NCBI GenBank assembly: GCA_027449905.1
Contig: DAIDKT010000099.1
Coordinates: forward strand, 1-58,296
DNA: 58,296 bases
Source: Legionellales bacterium
Lineage (GTDB): Bacteria; Pseudomonadota; Gammaproteobacteria; Legionellales; Legionellaceae
Reading direction: 5' to 3'
Shown: in pieces, positions 8,025 to 16,203 of the stretch
Layout: each line of letters starts with the position of its first letter
Numbering within the stretch: position 1 is the first letter of the stretch
Position numbers and translations under genes: made by a program
Notes under the pieces: generated by a model
What the model saw: the letters and a program-made list of their open reading frames with translations, nothing else
Databases searched by the model: none
Told to the model about the DNA's origin: nothing

Positions 8025-9104
8025 ATGAAACGAACAACTAGATTATTTTCCGATACGCTATTAAATTGGTATAACAAGCACGGCCGCAAGCATTTGCCAT
8101 GGCAACAACCTCGCAGTGGATATCGCGTGTGGTTATCCGAAATCATGCTGCAGCAGACACAAGTTAAAACGGTGATCCCCTATTTCAACCGTTTTATTGA
8201 ACGCTTCCCCGACATAGAAACGCTTGCCACGAGTACTGAAGATGAGATTTTTTCGTATTGGTCAGGTCTTGGTTACTATGCCAGAGCGCGCCACCTTCAT
8301 AAAACAGCAAAAATAATTCACAATCAATTTCAAGGTGTATTTCCTGAGGAATTAGAGGCATTAAAGACACTGCCAGGAATTGGCCCTTCTACCGCGGCAG
8401 CCATTGCATCTATCGTTTATAATCAACCGACTGCCATTTTAGATGGAAATGTTAGGCGGGTATTAAGCCGATATTTTTTAGTAGATGGTGTACCGGAAAC
8501 CGCTGCCGTCAAACATCGGTTATGGCAATTAGCCAATGCATGTATGCCATCAGCACGATGCGCTGAATACACCCAAGCGATTATGGATTTGGGAGCCCTC
8601 TGCTGTACCAACACCAAACCGACCTGCACTGCTTGCCCATTGCAAAACACATGCCAAGCGTATTTAAAGAATCTAGTCAATCTGTACCCTCAGAAAAAAA
8701 TCAAAAAGGTCATACCTACCCGACATGAACAGTTTCTACTGTTTTACACCATTCACAAGCATATTTATTTAGAGAAACGCCCTGCAAGAGGCATATGGGC
8801 TGGTCTCTGGTGTTTACCTGCCATTGCAGACGATCAAGATGCGAAAACCCATGCAGAACGACACTACCCGATCCGGGTAGAACAAATAACCCCTATCATG
8901 GAGTTACAACATACTTTGACTCACGTTCATTTCTCGATTCGCGCAGTGGGTTTGCAAAGCAGCGTGACAGAACAACAGGTCATGACAAGCGAAGGTCGCT
9001 GGTTTTCTGTTGATGAAATCAGGGCGGTCGGTATCGCAAAGCCTGTCGATACCATCATTCAGCAATTTTTGTGTCTATTCACAACAAATCTTGACGCCCG
9101 GTGA
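8025..9104 (+). CDS. mutY: Adenine DNA glycosylase
   Basis: MutY removes adenine mispaired with 8-oxoguanine or guanine, preventing G:C to T:A changes. In order: catalytic Glu in SEIMLQQTQV, the helix-hairpin-helix LPGIGPSTAAAIAS, catalytic Asp in IMDLGALC, the iron-sulfur ligands C-x6-C-x2-C-x5-C (CTNTKPTCTACPLQNTC), and a C-terminal NUDIX-like domain that recognises 8-oxoG (from about residue 230). At 359 residues it is full length. The usual downstream partner yggX is absent; the next genes are on the opposite strand. Confidence 0.97.
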   Translation: MKRTTRLFSDTLLNWYNKHGRKHLPWQQPRSGYRVWLSEIMLQQTQVKTVIPYFNRFIERFPDIETLATSTEDEIFSYWSGLGYYARARHLHKTAKIIHNQFQGVFPEELEALKTLPGIGPSTAAAIASIVYNQPTAILDGNVRRVLSRYFLVDGVPETAAVKHRLWQLANACMPSARCAEYTQAIMDLGALCCTNTKPTCTACPLQNTCQAYLKNLVNLYPQKKIKKVIPTRHEQFLLFYTIHKHIYLEKRPARGIWAGLWCLPAIADDQDAKTHAERHYPIRVEQITPIMELQHTLTHVHFSIRAVGLQSSVTEQQVMTSEGRWFSVDEIRAVGIAKPVDTIIQQFLCLFTTNLDAR

Positions 9105-9160
9105 AACGCCATATTTGGCTCATCTTGAACGATGCTGGATAGTTACCAGTTTTTTGTACT

Positions 9161-9481
9161 TTACCCTGAAGAAGGTCGCCCAGCTCCTTTGCGGAGGACT
9201 TTTACGGCGATCTTGGCATCTGGTTGTCCAGCTTTGGCTGCGGCTGTAATCCAATGCCATGCTTTGCGTCGATCTTCTATGACGCCTTGACCGTAGTAAT
9301 ACATATAACCAACGGCGTATTGCGCATCCGGCTGACCCTTTTCAGCCTCTGGTTTTAAACGGATGAAAGCTTGACGATAATCTTGTACTTGAAAACTTTG
9401 GATACCTTCTTGTAAATTCCAAGAGCGGCCAAAACAACCAGATAACAAACCGAGCATACATAAAACTTTAAAAAAACGCAT
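9161..9481 (-). CDS. Small Sel1-repeat lipoprotein
   Basis: A 106-residue predicted lipoprotein: a short hydrophobic leader ends in the lipobox LLSGC, followed by one clear Sel1-like repeat (DAQYAVGYMYYYGQGV, then KAWHWITAAAKAGQPDAK). Sel1 repeats are alpha/alpha protein-binding modules that are common in Legionella. The start has AGGA eight bases upstream. It begins 28 bases after lspC on the same strand, suggesting co-expression; a role as a periplasmic partner of the secretion system is an inference from position only. Confidence 0.85.
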   Translation of the reverse strand: MRFFKVLCMLGLLSGCFGRSWNLQEGIQSFQVQDYRQAFIRLKPEAEKGQPDAQYAVGYMYYYGQGVIEDRRKAWHWITAAAKAGQPDAKIAVKVLRKGAGRPSSG

Positions 9482-9509
9482 ATCAAATCCTGTCGTGGCG
9501 CATGACCCG

Positions 9510-10016
9510 TCACATGGGCTTCGGTGGCGGTTGAAAAATTAACTCAGATTTAGGCAGAGTTAAACTTTCTAATTGACCATTGTGTTTCACTACAATCCCA
9601 CCAGCAGAAATCTGTTTGATAATCGCCCCACCTGGAAGCGTATCACCTACATGATAGGTTGCCTCCTGACCATTCTCGGCCCGTATTATCACATTTGAAT
9701 CCCGCATTCGAGTAGCGAAGAGGATTCCAACAACTTGCAAATCTAACATAGAACGCTTGATATTTAAATCACTCAATTCTTTCGGCAGATATTCACCAAA
9801 AAGATGGGCTTTGAGATCCGTCTGTATTTCAGTCTGGCTCAATTGATTTATCGTGATTGGTTGGGGAGACTCAAGTTTATCTACATGGCGAATATCTGAC
9901 AAAGCAAATATATAATAAGTTACCTGTGTCATTAAAATGATGGCCAAAATCACACAGACCAGTTGTACTACAATTGGTCGTAATAAGAGCTCTTGGAGAT
10001 GTGATTTGTCTAACAT
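9510..10016 (-). CDS. lspC: Type II secretion inner-membrane protein, GspC/LspC-like
   Basis: GspC links the inner-membrane platform of type II secretion to the outer-membrane secretin. From ATG 10016 the protein has 168 residues: a short cytoplasmic N-terminus, one membrane helix (LVCVILAIILMTQVTYYIF), then a periplasmic homology region with the typical LQVVGILFATRM, NVIIRAENGQEATYHVGDTL and GGIVVKHNGQ strands. It stops after the homology region, so the C-terminal PDZ or coiled-coil domain of larger GspC proteins is absent. A 25-codon upstream extension would run to within five bases of the divergent start and is less likely. No other secretion gene lies nearby, consistent with the separate lspC locus of L. 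pneumophila. Confidence 0.85.
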   Translation of the reverse strand: MLDKSHLQELLLRPIVVQLVCVILAIILMTQVTYYIFALSDIRHVDKLESPQPITINQLSQTEIQTDLKAHLFGEYLPKELSDLNIKRSMLDLQVVGILFATRMRDSNVIIRAENGQEATYHVGDTLPGGAIIKQISAGGIVVKHNGQLESLTLPKSELIFQPPPKPM

Positions 10017-10095
10017 ATTCCTGGCATCATCTGGATTTATATCTTGATAAACTCTATAGTAACTTAAATCATTCAGTGTAATCCAGAGCACCTTA

Positions 10096-11256
10096 ATGAA
10101 TAAAAAACACTTTAATACACGAGCTATTCATGCAGGTCAGACGCCATGCCCTGCAACCGGGGCTGTCATGACACCTATTTACGCCACATCGACATATCGA
10201 CAATCTGCTCCCGGGATGCATCAAGGATTTGAATATGCTCGCACACAAAATCCAACACGCTTTGCTTATGAAGCCTGCGTCGCGAGTCTTGAAAACGGAA
10301 CACGCGGCTTTGCATTTGCATCGGGTATGGCAGCCATCAATACCGTGCTTGATATCTTAAATGCTGGGGATCATGTCATTGCCACTGAAGATCTCTATGG
10401 GGGCACCTTTCGATTATTTGACAAAGTAAAAAAACGAACCGCAAATTTAAACTTCACCTTTGTTGATATGAAAGAAATTGAAACAATCAAAGCAGCAATT
10501 CAACCCAATACTCGACTGATTTGGGTTGAAACTCCCTCTAACCCCATGCTGCGCATTGCTAACTTAGAAGCCATTGCCACCCTGGGTAAGCAACATAACA
10601 TTCTAACAGCAGCTGACAATACATTCGCAACGCCTTGGATTCAGCGTCCCCTTGAACTGGGATTCGACCTCGTCATCCACTCAGCGAGCAAGTACTTGAA
10701 TGGGCATTCAGATGTCATTGGCGGGATAGTGATCGTTGGCAACCATCCCGAGCTAGCAGAAACCCTGACTTTTTTGCAGAATGCGAGTGGGGCCATAGCC
10801 GGACCATTTGACAGTTTTTTAGTTTTAAGGGGACTAAAAACACTGCATTTGCGGATGCGACAGCATTGTGAAAATGCGAATGAACTGGCCCATTGGCTGG
10901 AAAAACAACCTAAAATCAAACAAGTGATCTACCCTGGGTTAAAATCCCACCCTGAACATCTGCTGGCCAAGCGTCAGATGCACGCATTCGGTGGCATGAT
11001 CTCAGTGGTATTAAACGGTTCGCTGGATCAAACCAAAACATTTTTATCTCGTTGCGAATTATTTACTTTGGCTGAAAGCTTGGGTGGGGTTGAAAGCCTC
11101 ATAGAACATCCCGCCATCATGACCCATGCCTCCATACCGACCAAAACACGTCAAGCCCTGGGTATTGTCGATAGTTTTGTGCGAATATCGGTGGGAGTGG
11201 AAGATATTAACGATCTAAAATCAGATCTTCAAAGCGCATTAACGTCAATCAGTTAG
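10096..11256 (+). CDS. metB: Cystathionine gamma-synthase/gamma-lyase family PLP enzyme
   Basis: A fold-type I PLP enzyme of the Cys/Met trans-sulfuration group, 386 residues and full length. Seen: the tyrosine motif EYARTQNPTR, the glycine motif ASGMAAI, the PLP-binding D-N-T-F region, the Schiff-base lysine in SASKYLNGHSD, and the C-terminal SLGGVESLIEHPAIMTH. Synthase (MetB) and lyase activities cannot be separated reliably by eye; the symbol is therefore provisional. It is divergent from lspC, and its last codons overlap the end of the opposite glycosyltransferase gene by eight bases. Confidence 0.88.
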   Translation: MNKKHFNTRAIHAGQTPCPATGAVMTPIYATSTYRQSAPGMHQGFEYARTQNPTRFAYEACVASLENGTRGFAFASGMAAINTVLDILNAGDHVIATEDLYGGTFRLFDKVKKRTANLNFTFVDMKEIETIKAAIQPNTRLIWVETPSNPMLRIANLEAIATLGKQHNILTAADNTFATPWIQRPLELGFDLVIHSASKYLNGHSDVIGGIVIVGNHPELAETLTFLQNASGAIAGPFDSFLVLRGLKTLHLRMRQHCENANELAHWLEKQPKIKQVIYPGLKSHPEHLLAKRQMHAFGGMISVVLNGSLDQTKTFLSRCELFTLAESLGGVESLIEHPAIMTHASIPTKTRQALGIVDSFVRISVGVEDINDLKSDLQSALTSIS

Positions 11257-12772
11257 GTTGCCTGGGTATATCGTGGCAGGTACCTACTTTAGACCACTCT
11301 TCCGGCGATCTTAATCGGGATCGCATGATACGATATTGCTTGTTAATACCTGACACAACCGATACCTGCGTGAGCTTAGATAATACATCATCAGGAATCT
11401 TTCGCGGTATATCCGAATCGATCACCACGTAATTAATCACGTTATTTGATAACAATAAGCATAACTGATAACCATCTACCGTGGCTTTTGCTCGTCCTGA
11501 TGAATAAAATTCCGCCGAATAGTTAGGTTTGTAACTCCAATATACCAATTGACTTCCCGCTTCTAGCGATTGCTTTTTAAAAACATCCACAACCCGATTT
11601 TGTGATTTTGAAATCACCTCCGGTTTGATAATAAACACCCCGGTGATTAACAAAAAAATAATCCCTGTCAGAAACGCATACCCAATCAGCTGTTGTTGAA
11701 CTCTTTGACTTACCTCAGAGCGTTTTAGAAGCTCTGCGAATAATAAAGCAAAAAAAGGCAAGCTAGGAAACACATAAGGATAAATAATGTTACGAGCAAA
11801 GGTAAAAAAAATTAAGGGTAGGAACGTACATAGTAACAAATAGCTGACCCATCCATCTTCATCTTTGCATAAGGCAGGTAGGACTTTGACATGTCGTGTA
11901 AGCCAAGTAACACCGGGTATCAACCAAGGAAAAATGCCAATGATTGCATAAACCCATATCATCCCGTAGGGTGCGACATGGGCATAACCATATTTATCGC
12001 CAGCCCATCCTGGTTGTAAAAAACGATTAATATTTTCACCCACGATGAAATAATTTAGAAATCCAGGCGTTTTATGTTCTGCCAACCAGTACCAGGGAAT
12101 TGCAATAGCAAATAACAACCACCCCCCTTTTATCCAAGGTAAAAATCGCCAAACATCGCGCCATTTTTTTTTCATCAGTACCCAGGTAAAAATCGGCATA
12201 CCCACTAAAACCAAAGCGACAGGACCTTTTGCCAACAGCCCTAAACCCAATGCCACAAAAAATAAATAGCCCCAGGCTCGGTTATGATTAATAGCATGCC
12301 AAAAGGCGATTAAGGCAAAGGAAGTACAAAATAATAGCGCGGGATCGGTCATCACGGTCCCTGCGTCCAGCAAAAAATACACACTGCTGGCAAGAATCAA
12401 TACACTAAGCCAAGCAGACTGATCATCGTTGCGGGTTTTGGCAACACCCCACACCATCCATAAAACAGCCACGGACAGGATCAAAGCTGGTAATCGAGCA
12501 GCTAATTCATTGATTCCAAAGAATTTCATGGACAAGGCAGACAACCACGTTGAAAGTGGTGGTTTTGCCCAAAAAGGAACACCAGGTTGATGCATCGGTG
12601 TGATCCAATCTCCGGTTGTCAGCATGATTCGGGCTATTTCACCATAACGCGACTCAGTAGAATCATTCAACGGTACAAAATTCATGGAAATTAAACGAGA
12701 AACGAGCAGAAAAAAAAGCACAAACAAGATAATTTGGGTTTGCTTGGTTAGATTATACTTATTAAAAAGCAT
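11249..12772 (-). CDS. ArnT-like lipid-linked glycosyltransferase (PMT family)
   Basis: A 507-residue polytopic membrane protein of the ArnT/PMT_2 group, which transfers a sugar from a polyprenyl phosphate to lipid A or another acceptor on the periplasmic side. Seen: the first-loop acidic motif NDSTESRYGEIARIM, then PPLSTWLSALSMKFFG, about ten to twelve hydrophobic helices, and a short C-terminal periplasmic domain. Start ATG 12772 has AGGGGG just upstream and overlaps the deacetylase gene by 11 bases, implying coupling. Together with the deacetylase, GtrA protein and glycosyltransferase it suggests amino-sugar decoration of lipid A, as with Francisella FlmK. Confidence 0.88.
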   Translation of the reverse strand: MLFNKYNLTKQTQIILFVLFFLLVSRLISMNFVPLNDSTESRYGEIARIMLTTGDWITPMHQPGVPFWAKPPLSTWLSALSMKFFGINELAARLPALILSVAVLWMVWGVAKTRNDDQSAWLSVLILASSVYFLLDAGTVMTDPALLFCTSFALIAFWHAINHNRAWGYLFFVALGLGLLAKGPVALVLVGMPIFTWVLMKKKWRDVWRFLPWIKGGWLLFAIAIPWYWLAEHKTPGFLNYFIVGENINRFLQPGWAGDKYGYAHVAPYGMIWVYAIIGIFPWLIPGVTWLTRHVKVLPALCKDEDGWVSYLLLCTFLPLIFFTFARNIIYPYVFPSLPFFALLFAELLKRSEVSQRVQQQLIGYAFLTGIIFLLITGVFIIKPEVISKSQNRVVDVFKKQSLEAGSQLVYWSYKPNYSAEFYSSGRAKATVDGYQLCLLLSNNVINYVVIDSDIPRKIPDDVLSKLTQVSVVSGINKQYRIMRSRLRSPEEWSKVGTCHDIPRQPN

Positions 12773-13679
12773 CACACCCCCTATCTGAGCCAACTGCGCT
12801 GAAACCACTCCCTCCAACCGCCAATCGAAAACCATTGTCTTCAATATCTGTTAAAAACAAATCGCTCATCAAATAGTTCAATTCGTGATGACGATATCCT
12901 CGAAGTGGGTCAAACAGATCATTCGATTGCTGTCCAGGATGACACATGATCAAACCACCATCCTGTGTCTTTTTCAAAAAATGTTGAAAATAAGAACGGT
13001 AATTGGCGGCATGTCGAAAATGATAAACACCTGCAAACGTTGTGTTGGTTGGCATCTGTTCACGAATAAGCATGTGTTTAAAACGTCGCCCTCCCAAGAT
13101 CGCAAGTAATTGGCATTTTGGAAAACCGGTGAAAGAAAAAAAATCAGGCCAACTATTGTAAGTATGCCGAAAGAAAGAATGATGCTCATCAGCGACCAGA
13201 TCGTCTGAATCGGTCTCTTTGGTGAGATGGCCCATTTGTTTTTTATGAATATCTAACACAGCTTGCCTGATGACAGGAAACTGCTGAATATGTTGATGAC
13301 CATCAATAAAATCGGGGTAGACATGCATGTTGTGAGTAAAAACGTCTATTTGAGCTTGGATTTCAGCCATCACCACATCTTTTTCTAATTTTCGTAGATA
13401 GGATTTTTTTGCGACATTTGATAATCCAGAAAAATATTCTCCTTCATGTTTGCGCCATTTCGCGCTGAGCGGTTGACCAAAGGTTAGATTGATGTGCAAA
13501 CCAATAAAGTGGGTTTCTTTCAATACAGATAATGCTGTCGACATGTCTGACCACCCGGGCATATTAGTCAAACAACTAATTGCATTGATTCGTTTCATTC
13601 TGGCCACTGACAAAATGCCTTCCGAGATAGCTTCATTTTGAGCAAAATCATCGGCACAAATAATGATTCGTTTACTCAT
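12762..13679 (-). CDS. YdjC/ChbG-family carbohydrate deacetylase
   Basis: A 305-residue deacetylase of the YdjC superfamily. Metal-site motifs are clear: ICADDFAQN near residue 7, GLHINLTFG near 60 and DGHQHIQQF near 125, plus a later CHPGQQS. The family includes chitooligosaccharide deacetylase ChbG, hopanoid HpnK and Francisella NaxD, which deacetylates polyprenyl-P-GalNAc for lipid A modification. The ATG has GAGG five bases upstream. It overlaps the ArnT-like gene; a 160-bp mobile repeat separates it from gtrA upstream. The NaxD-like role is inferred from its neighbours. Confidence 0.88.
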   Translation of the reverse strand: MSKRIIICADDFAQNEAISEGILSVARMKRINAISCLTNMPGWSDMSTALSVLKETHFIGLHINLTFGQPLSAKWRKHEGEYFSGLSNVAKKSYLRKLEKDVVMAEIQAQIDVFTHNMHVYPDFIDGHQHIQQFPVIRQAVLDIHKKQMGHLTKETDSDDLVADEHHSFFRHTYNSWPDFFSFTGFPKCQLLAILGGRRFKHMLIREQMPTNTTFAGVYHFRHAANYRSYFQHFLKKTQDGGLIMCHPGQQSNDLFDPLRGYRHHELNYLMSDLFLTDIEDNGFRLAVGGSGFSAVGSDRGCDAF

Positions 13680-13758
13680 TAATCACCTCTAAAACTCCGA
13701 ATTGAAGGTAACGCCTCACTCGTAGATAAGAACGGCGGTATCACCCTCGTAACAGTTA

Positions 13759-13918
13759 GGGTCTGTTGACAATTCATCATATGAAACCGAACGCCCGACG
13801 AATTATTTGCGGGGTCGAGAGATCTTCCTTCATATACAAGATGATGGCCCTGAAACAGATCGCAATGGATCCGGCGAACAAGTCGCGAGACGACGAAATC
13901 TGAATTATCAACAGACCC
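13759..13918. mobile_element. 160-bp MITE-like element, GGGTCTGTTGAC family
   Basis: The element begins GGGTCTGTTGACAATTCA and ends in the near-inverse TGAATTATCAACAGACCC, and is flanked by TA on both sides (13757-13758 and 13919-13920). It has no coding capacity. The interior holds GGCGAACAAGTCGCG, a piece shared with other copies. TA flanks and terminal inverted repeats fit a non-autonomous element moved by a TA-targeting transposase (IS630/Tc1-like), though no transposase is in the window. It sits inside the putative lipid A locus. Confidence 0.75.
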
Positions 13919-14361
13919 TACATTTTGTGTTTATAAATCAAATATCTATTTACCAAAAAGCCGGCCGCAACATACCAGGACATGCCAGTTAGGATCGAAA
14001 ACATTCGATTAAAACCACCTTTGTCAATCATAACAAATTCAATCACCTCGACAATGGCCAGATTCGTTATGCTGACAAAGAAAAACATAATGAGTCGTTT
14101 CAGCACATCCCCTTCAACCCGAAAAGTAAAACGCAAGTTCATAAAAAAACTAAAAAAAATCGCCACAAAATAACCAAGGGCTGTATAAGATAGATAATGC
14201 AGTTTGAGTAAAGCACCCAGATACATGACTGAAAAACAGACGGTGCTATTGCTCACACCCACCATCATATAGCGCGCAAATGTATATTCAGTTAACTTGC
14301 TTAAGCCAGTGTAAATATAAGTCGAACGAATTTTATTCGCCGATTTTTTTAAATGTTTCAT
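13918..14361 (-). CDS. GtrA-family membrane protein
   Basis: A 147-residue membrane protein with four predicted helices, typical of GtrA proteins, which are thought to flip polyprenyl-phosphate-linked sugars across the inner membrane. Recognisable are FARYMMVGVSNSTVCF at the start of helix 1, the FVAIFFSFFMNLRFTF segment and the basic C-terminal end NRYLIYKHKM. ATG 14361 lies inside the end of the glycosyltransferase gene (29-base overlap), indicating coupling. The TAG stop is formed at the boundary of the MITE at 13759-13918, so the protein may have lost or gained a few residues. Confidence 0.88.
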   Translation of the reverse strand: MKHLKKSANKIRSTYIYTGLSKLTEYTFARYMMVGVSNSTVCFSVMYLGALLKLHYLSYTALGYFVAIFFSFFMNLRFTFRVEGDVLKRLIMFFFVSITNLAIVEVIEFVMIDKGGFNRMFSILTGMSWYVAAGFLVNRYLIYKHKM

Positions 14362-15283
14362 ATTGTATGTCTTGTTTAATATTGTATAACGGCCTATTTT
14401 TCGCCTCAATGAGAATGCGGCTTATATACTCAGATATCACCGCCAAAAATAAAAATAACACCGAAAATAGGCCAGATATTAAGAATATAATGGAAGCCAT
14501 CCCATCTGCTAATTGTTGATGGGTAAAGAATTTTTGAATCAAAATAAAACCCGCGTAAAACATCATGACGATGCTGATCATAACAGAAAAAATCGACATC
14601 AAACGCAAAGGTTTTGATGAAAAGCCAATAATAGAATCTAACGAGAGACTAATTAATTTTCTGAGATTATATTTAGTTTTACCCGCAACGCGCGGCGGGC
14701 AATGAAATGAAATATGTGCGGTTTTATAACCAACATAAGCGAACATCATAATCAAATGCCGATTACTTTCTTTCATTCTATTCAGCGAATCAACAACATT
14801 ACGTGTCAACAATCGAAAATTCCCAGTATTGCCATCGAGGTCAAAACCGGTCATTCTTCGAGACAAACGATAAAAACATTTGGCCGTGGTTCGTTTGAAC
14901 CAGCTTTCTTGATTACGATTGGCTCTTAAAGCGCACACCACATCATACCCTTCATTCGCTTTTTTTACCATCTCGGGAATAAGCTCAGGCGGATGCTGCA
15001 AGTCACTGTCCATTAAGATGACATAATCACCCGTGGCATGATCAAACCCAGCCGTGGATGCAATTTCATGTCCATAATTACGTGAAAAAGAGATGATTCG
15101 GATGGTCGGATAGGATTTCAGATATTTTAAGCACCGAGCAACCGTGTGGTCAGTTGAACCATCATCAATCAGTATTAACTCAAAATCAGGAAAGTTTTGA
15201 GTTAATACCTGCAGTGTTTTATCAAGAAAAGCCCCAATAGCCGCTTCTTCATTATACATTGGGGCAATCACAGATAGCTTCAT
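14333..15283 (-). CDS. Polyprenyl-phosphate family 2 glycosyltransferase
   Basis: A 316-residue DPM1/ArnC/GtrB-type enzyme that loads a sugar onto undecaprenyl phosphate. Seen: the nucleotide-binding start SVIAPMYNEEA, LIDDGSTD, the metal-binding DSDLQHPPELIPEM and two C-terminal membrane helices. The ATG at 15283 is chosen because the family begins right before the first strand; an ATG at 15295 is nearly as good and neither has a strong ribosome site. It is the first gene of a minus-strand run GT2, gtrA, deacetylase, ArnT-like. The sugar is unknown; GalNAc or GlcNAc would fit the deacetylase. Confidence 0.9.
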   Translation of the reverse strand: MKLSVIAPMYNEEAAIGAFLDKTLQVLTQNFPDFELILIDDGSTDHTVARCLKYLKSYPTIRIISFSRNYGHEIASTAGFDHATGDYVILMDSDLQHPPELIPEMVKKANEGYDVVCALRANRNQESWFKRTTAKCFYRLSRRMTGFDLDGNTGNFRLLTRNVVDSLNRMKESNRHLIMMFAYVGYKTAHISFHCPPRVAGKTKYNLRKLISLSLDSIIGFSSKPLRLMSIFSVMISIVMMFYAGFILIQKFFTHQQLADGMASIIFLISGLFSVLFLFLAVISEYISRILIEAKNRPLYNIKQDIQYETFKKIGE

Positions 15284-15472
15284 GTTTAAATTCATGCGTG
15301 AACAGGATAGCAAAAAGATGTTGAATCATATCATACTTCTATCAACTCGTCTCTGAAAGCTTCCTTGCGCCAAAACTCACCGAGCCTTGCCCGCCCGTTG
15401 ACTACTTTTAGGAACGCGTTTATTGGAGTAGAATTTGTTGGCCGGTCATCTTTTTAAATCTGAGTATTCGCG

Positions 15473-15503
15473 GACCATGTCGGGGGACATGGTCAACAGA
15501 TCC
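15473..15503. repeat. Perfect hairpin with a degraded GGGTCTGTTGAC end
   Basis: GACCATGTC (15473-15481) and GACATGGTC (15486-15494) pair perfectly around GGGG, followed by AACAGATCC, which resembles the AACAGACCC terminus of the dispersed element. It lies 12 bases beyond the stop of the Gly-His-rich gene, with an A-tract (T-tract on the minus strand) in between. The order, T-tract before the stem, is wrong for a standard terminator of that gene. Confidence 0.45.
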
Positions 15504-15514
15504 AAAAAAAAAAA

Positions 15515-16051
15515 TCATATAACGATGGTTGCTGTATCACATTGAGGAGGAGGACGCTGCCCATCAACGGGATGAACTTCAGGCTGATCCTCCGGTAGCG
15601 AGTCACCCACTGCCCGTATCAATGCACCCAAAGCAATCACTGCAACCGCCCCACCCCAACCCAAAGCCAATCCCACCGCTATCATCGGAAATCCGTAGGA
15701 CATTGCCAGCCCAATTGCAATCGCAGTAAAAAATATGCCAAGTAGCATGAGCGACGCAATTTCATCGCCAGTTGTCCACCCATAGCGCGGGCCAGGATTA
15801 GAAAAAATCCAGGTTAAAAGGAATAAATCAAATAATCCACTATGGTTATGGTGATAACCGTGACCGTGACCGTGACCGTGACCGTAACCGTGAATGTCAC
15901 TGTGCGAACCCGCTGCTGATAATGCTATTATCAACATCATCAGCAGACAAAAATAACCAACCGCCACCATCACTGCCAATGCAGCAGCACCAAAAAGTAC
16001 TAAGAAATTACCAACGAATTTGACACCCGCAATCGCCTCTGGAGTAGCCAT
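15515..16051 (-). CDS. Small membrane protein with a Gly-His repeat loop
   Basis: A 178-residue membrane protein of unknown function. Two hydrophobic helices lie at roughly residues 11-45, then a loop IHGYGHGHGHGHGYHHNH, then two or three further helices (LMLLGIFFTAIAIGLAMSYG) and a Pro-rich polar tail ending QRPPPQCDTATIVI. The loop could bind Ni, Zn or Cu. ATG 16051 is preferred because AGGGG lies seven bases upstream; an ATG two codons earlier is too close to it. The Gly-His codons are a hexanucleotide repeat, so loop length may vary between strains. It stands alone between divergent or distant genes. Confidence 0.8.
   Translation of the reverse strand: MATPEAIAGVKFVGNFLVLFGAAALAVMVAVGYFCLLMMLIIALSAAGSHSDIHGYGHGHGHGHGYHHNHSGLFDLFLLTWIFSNPGPRYGWTTGDEIASLMLLGIFFTAIAIGLAMSYGFPMIAVGLALGWGGAVAVIALGALIRAVGDSLPEDQPEVHPVDGQRPPPQCDTATIVI
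15851..15895. repeat. Hexanucleotide tandem repeat (CCGTGA)n
   Basis: The plus strand shows several consecutive copies of the six-base unit ACCGTG (interrupted once by ACCGTA), encoding Gly-His dipeptides on the minus strand. Because the unit is a multiple of three, slippage would lengthen or shorten the Gly-His loop without a frameshift. Confidence 0.85.
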
Positions 16052-16203
16052 GTACATGCCCCTACTTGTATAAGAATAAGATATTAAATTTAACATATTG
16101 TGCTATATTTTACACAAGGAATCAATCATGTGCCTCTGCGCTACTTTGAATTTATAACAATCACCCGTATACTCATTCTTTTAAATTCAATTCTTAATAA
16201 CCC

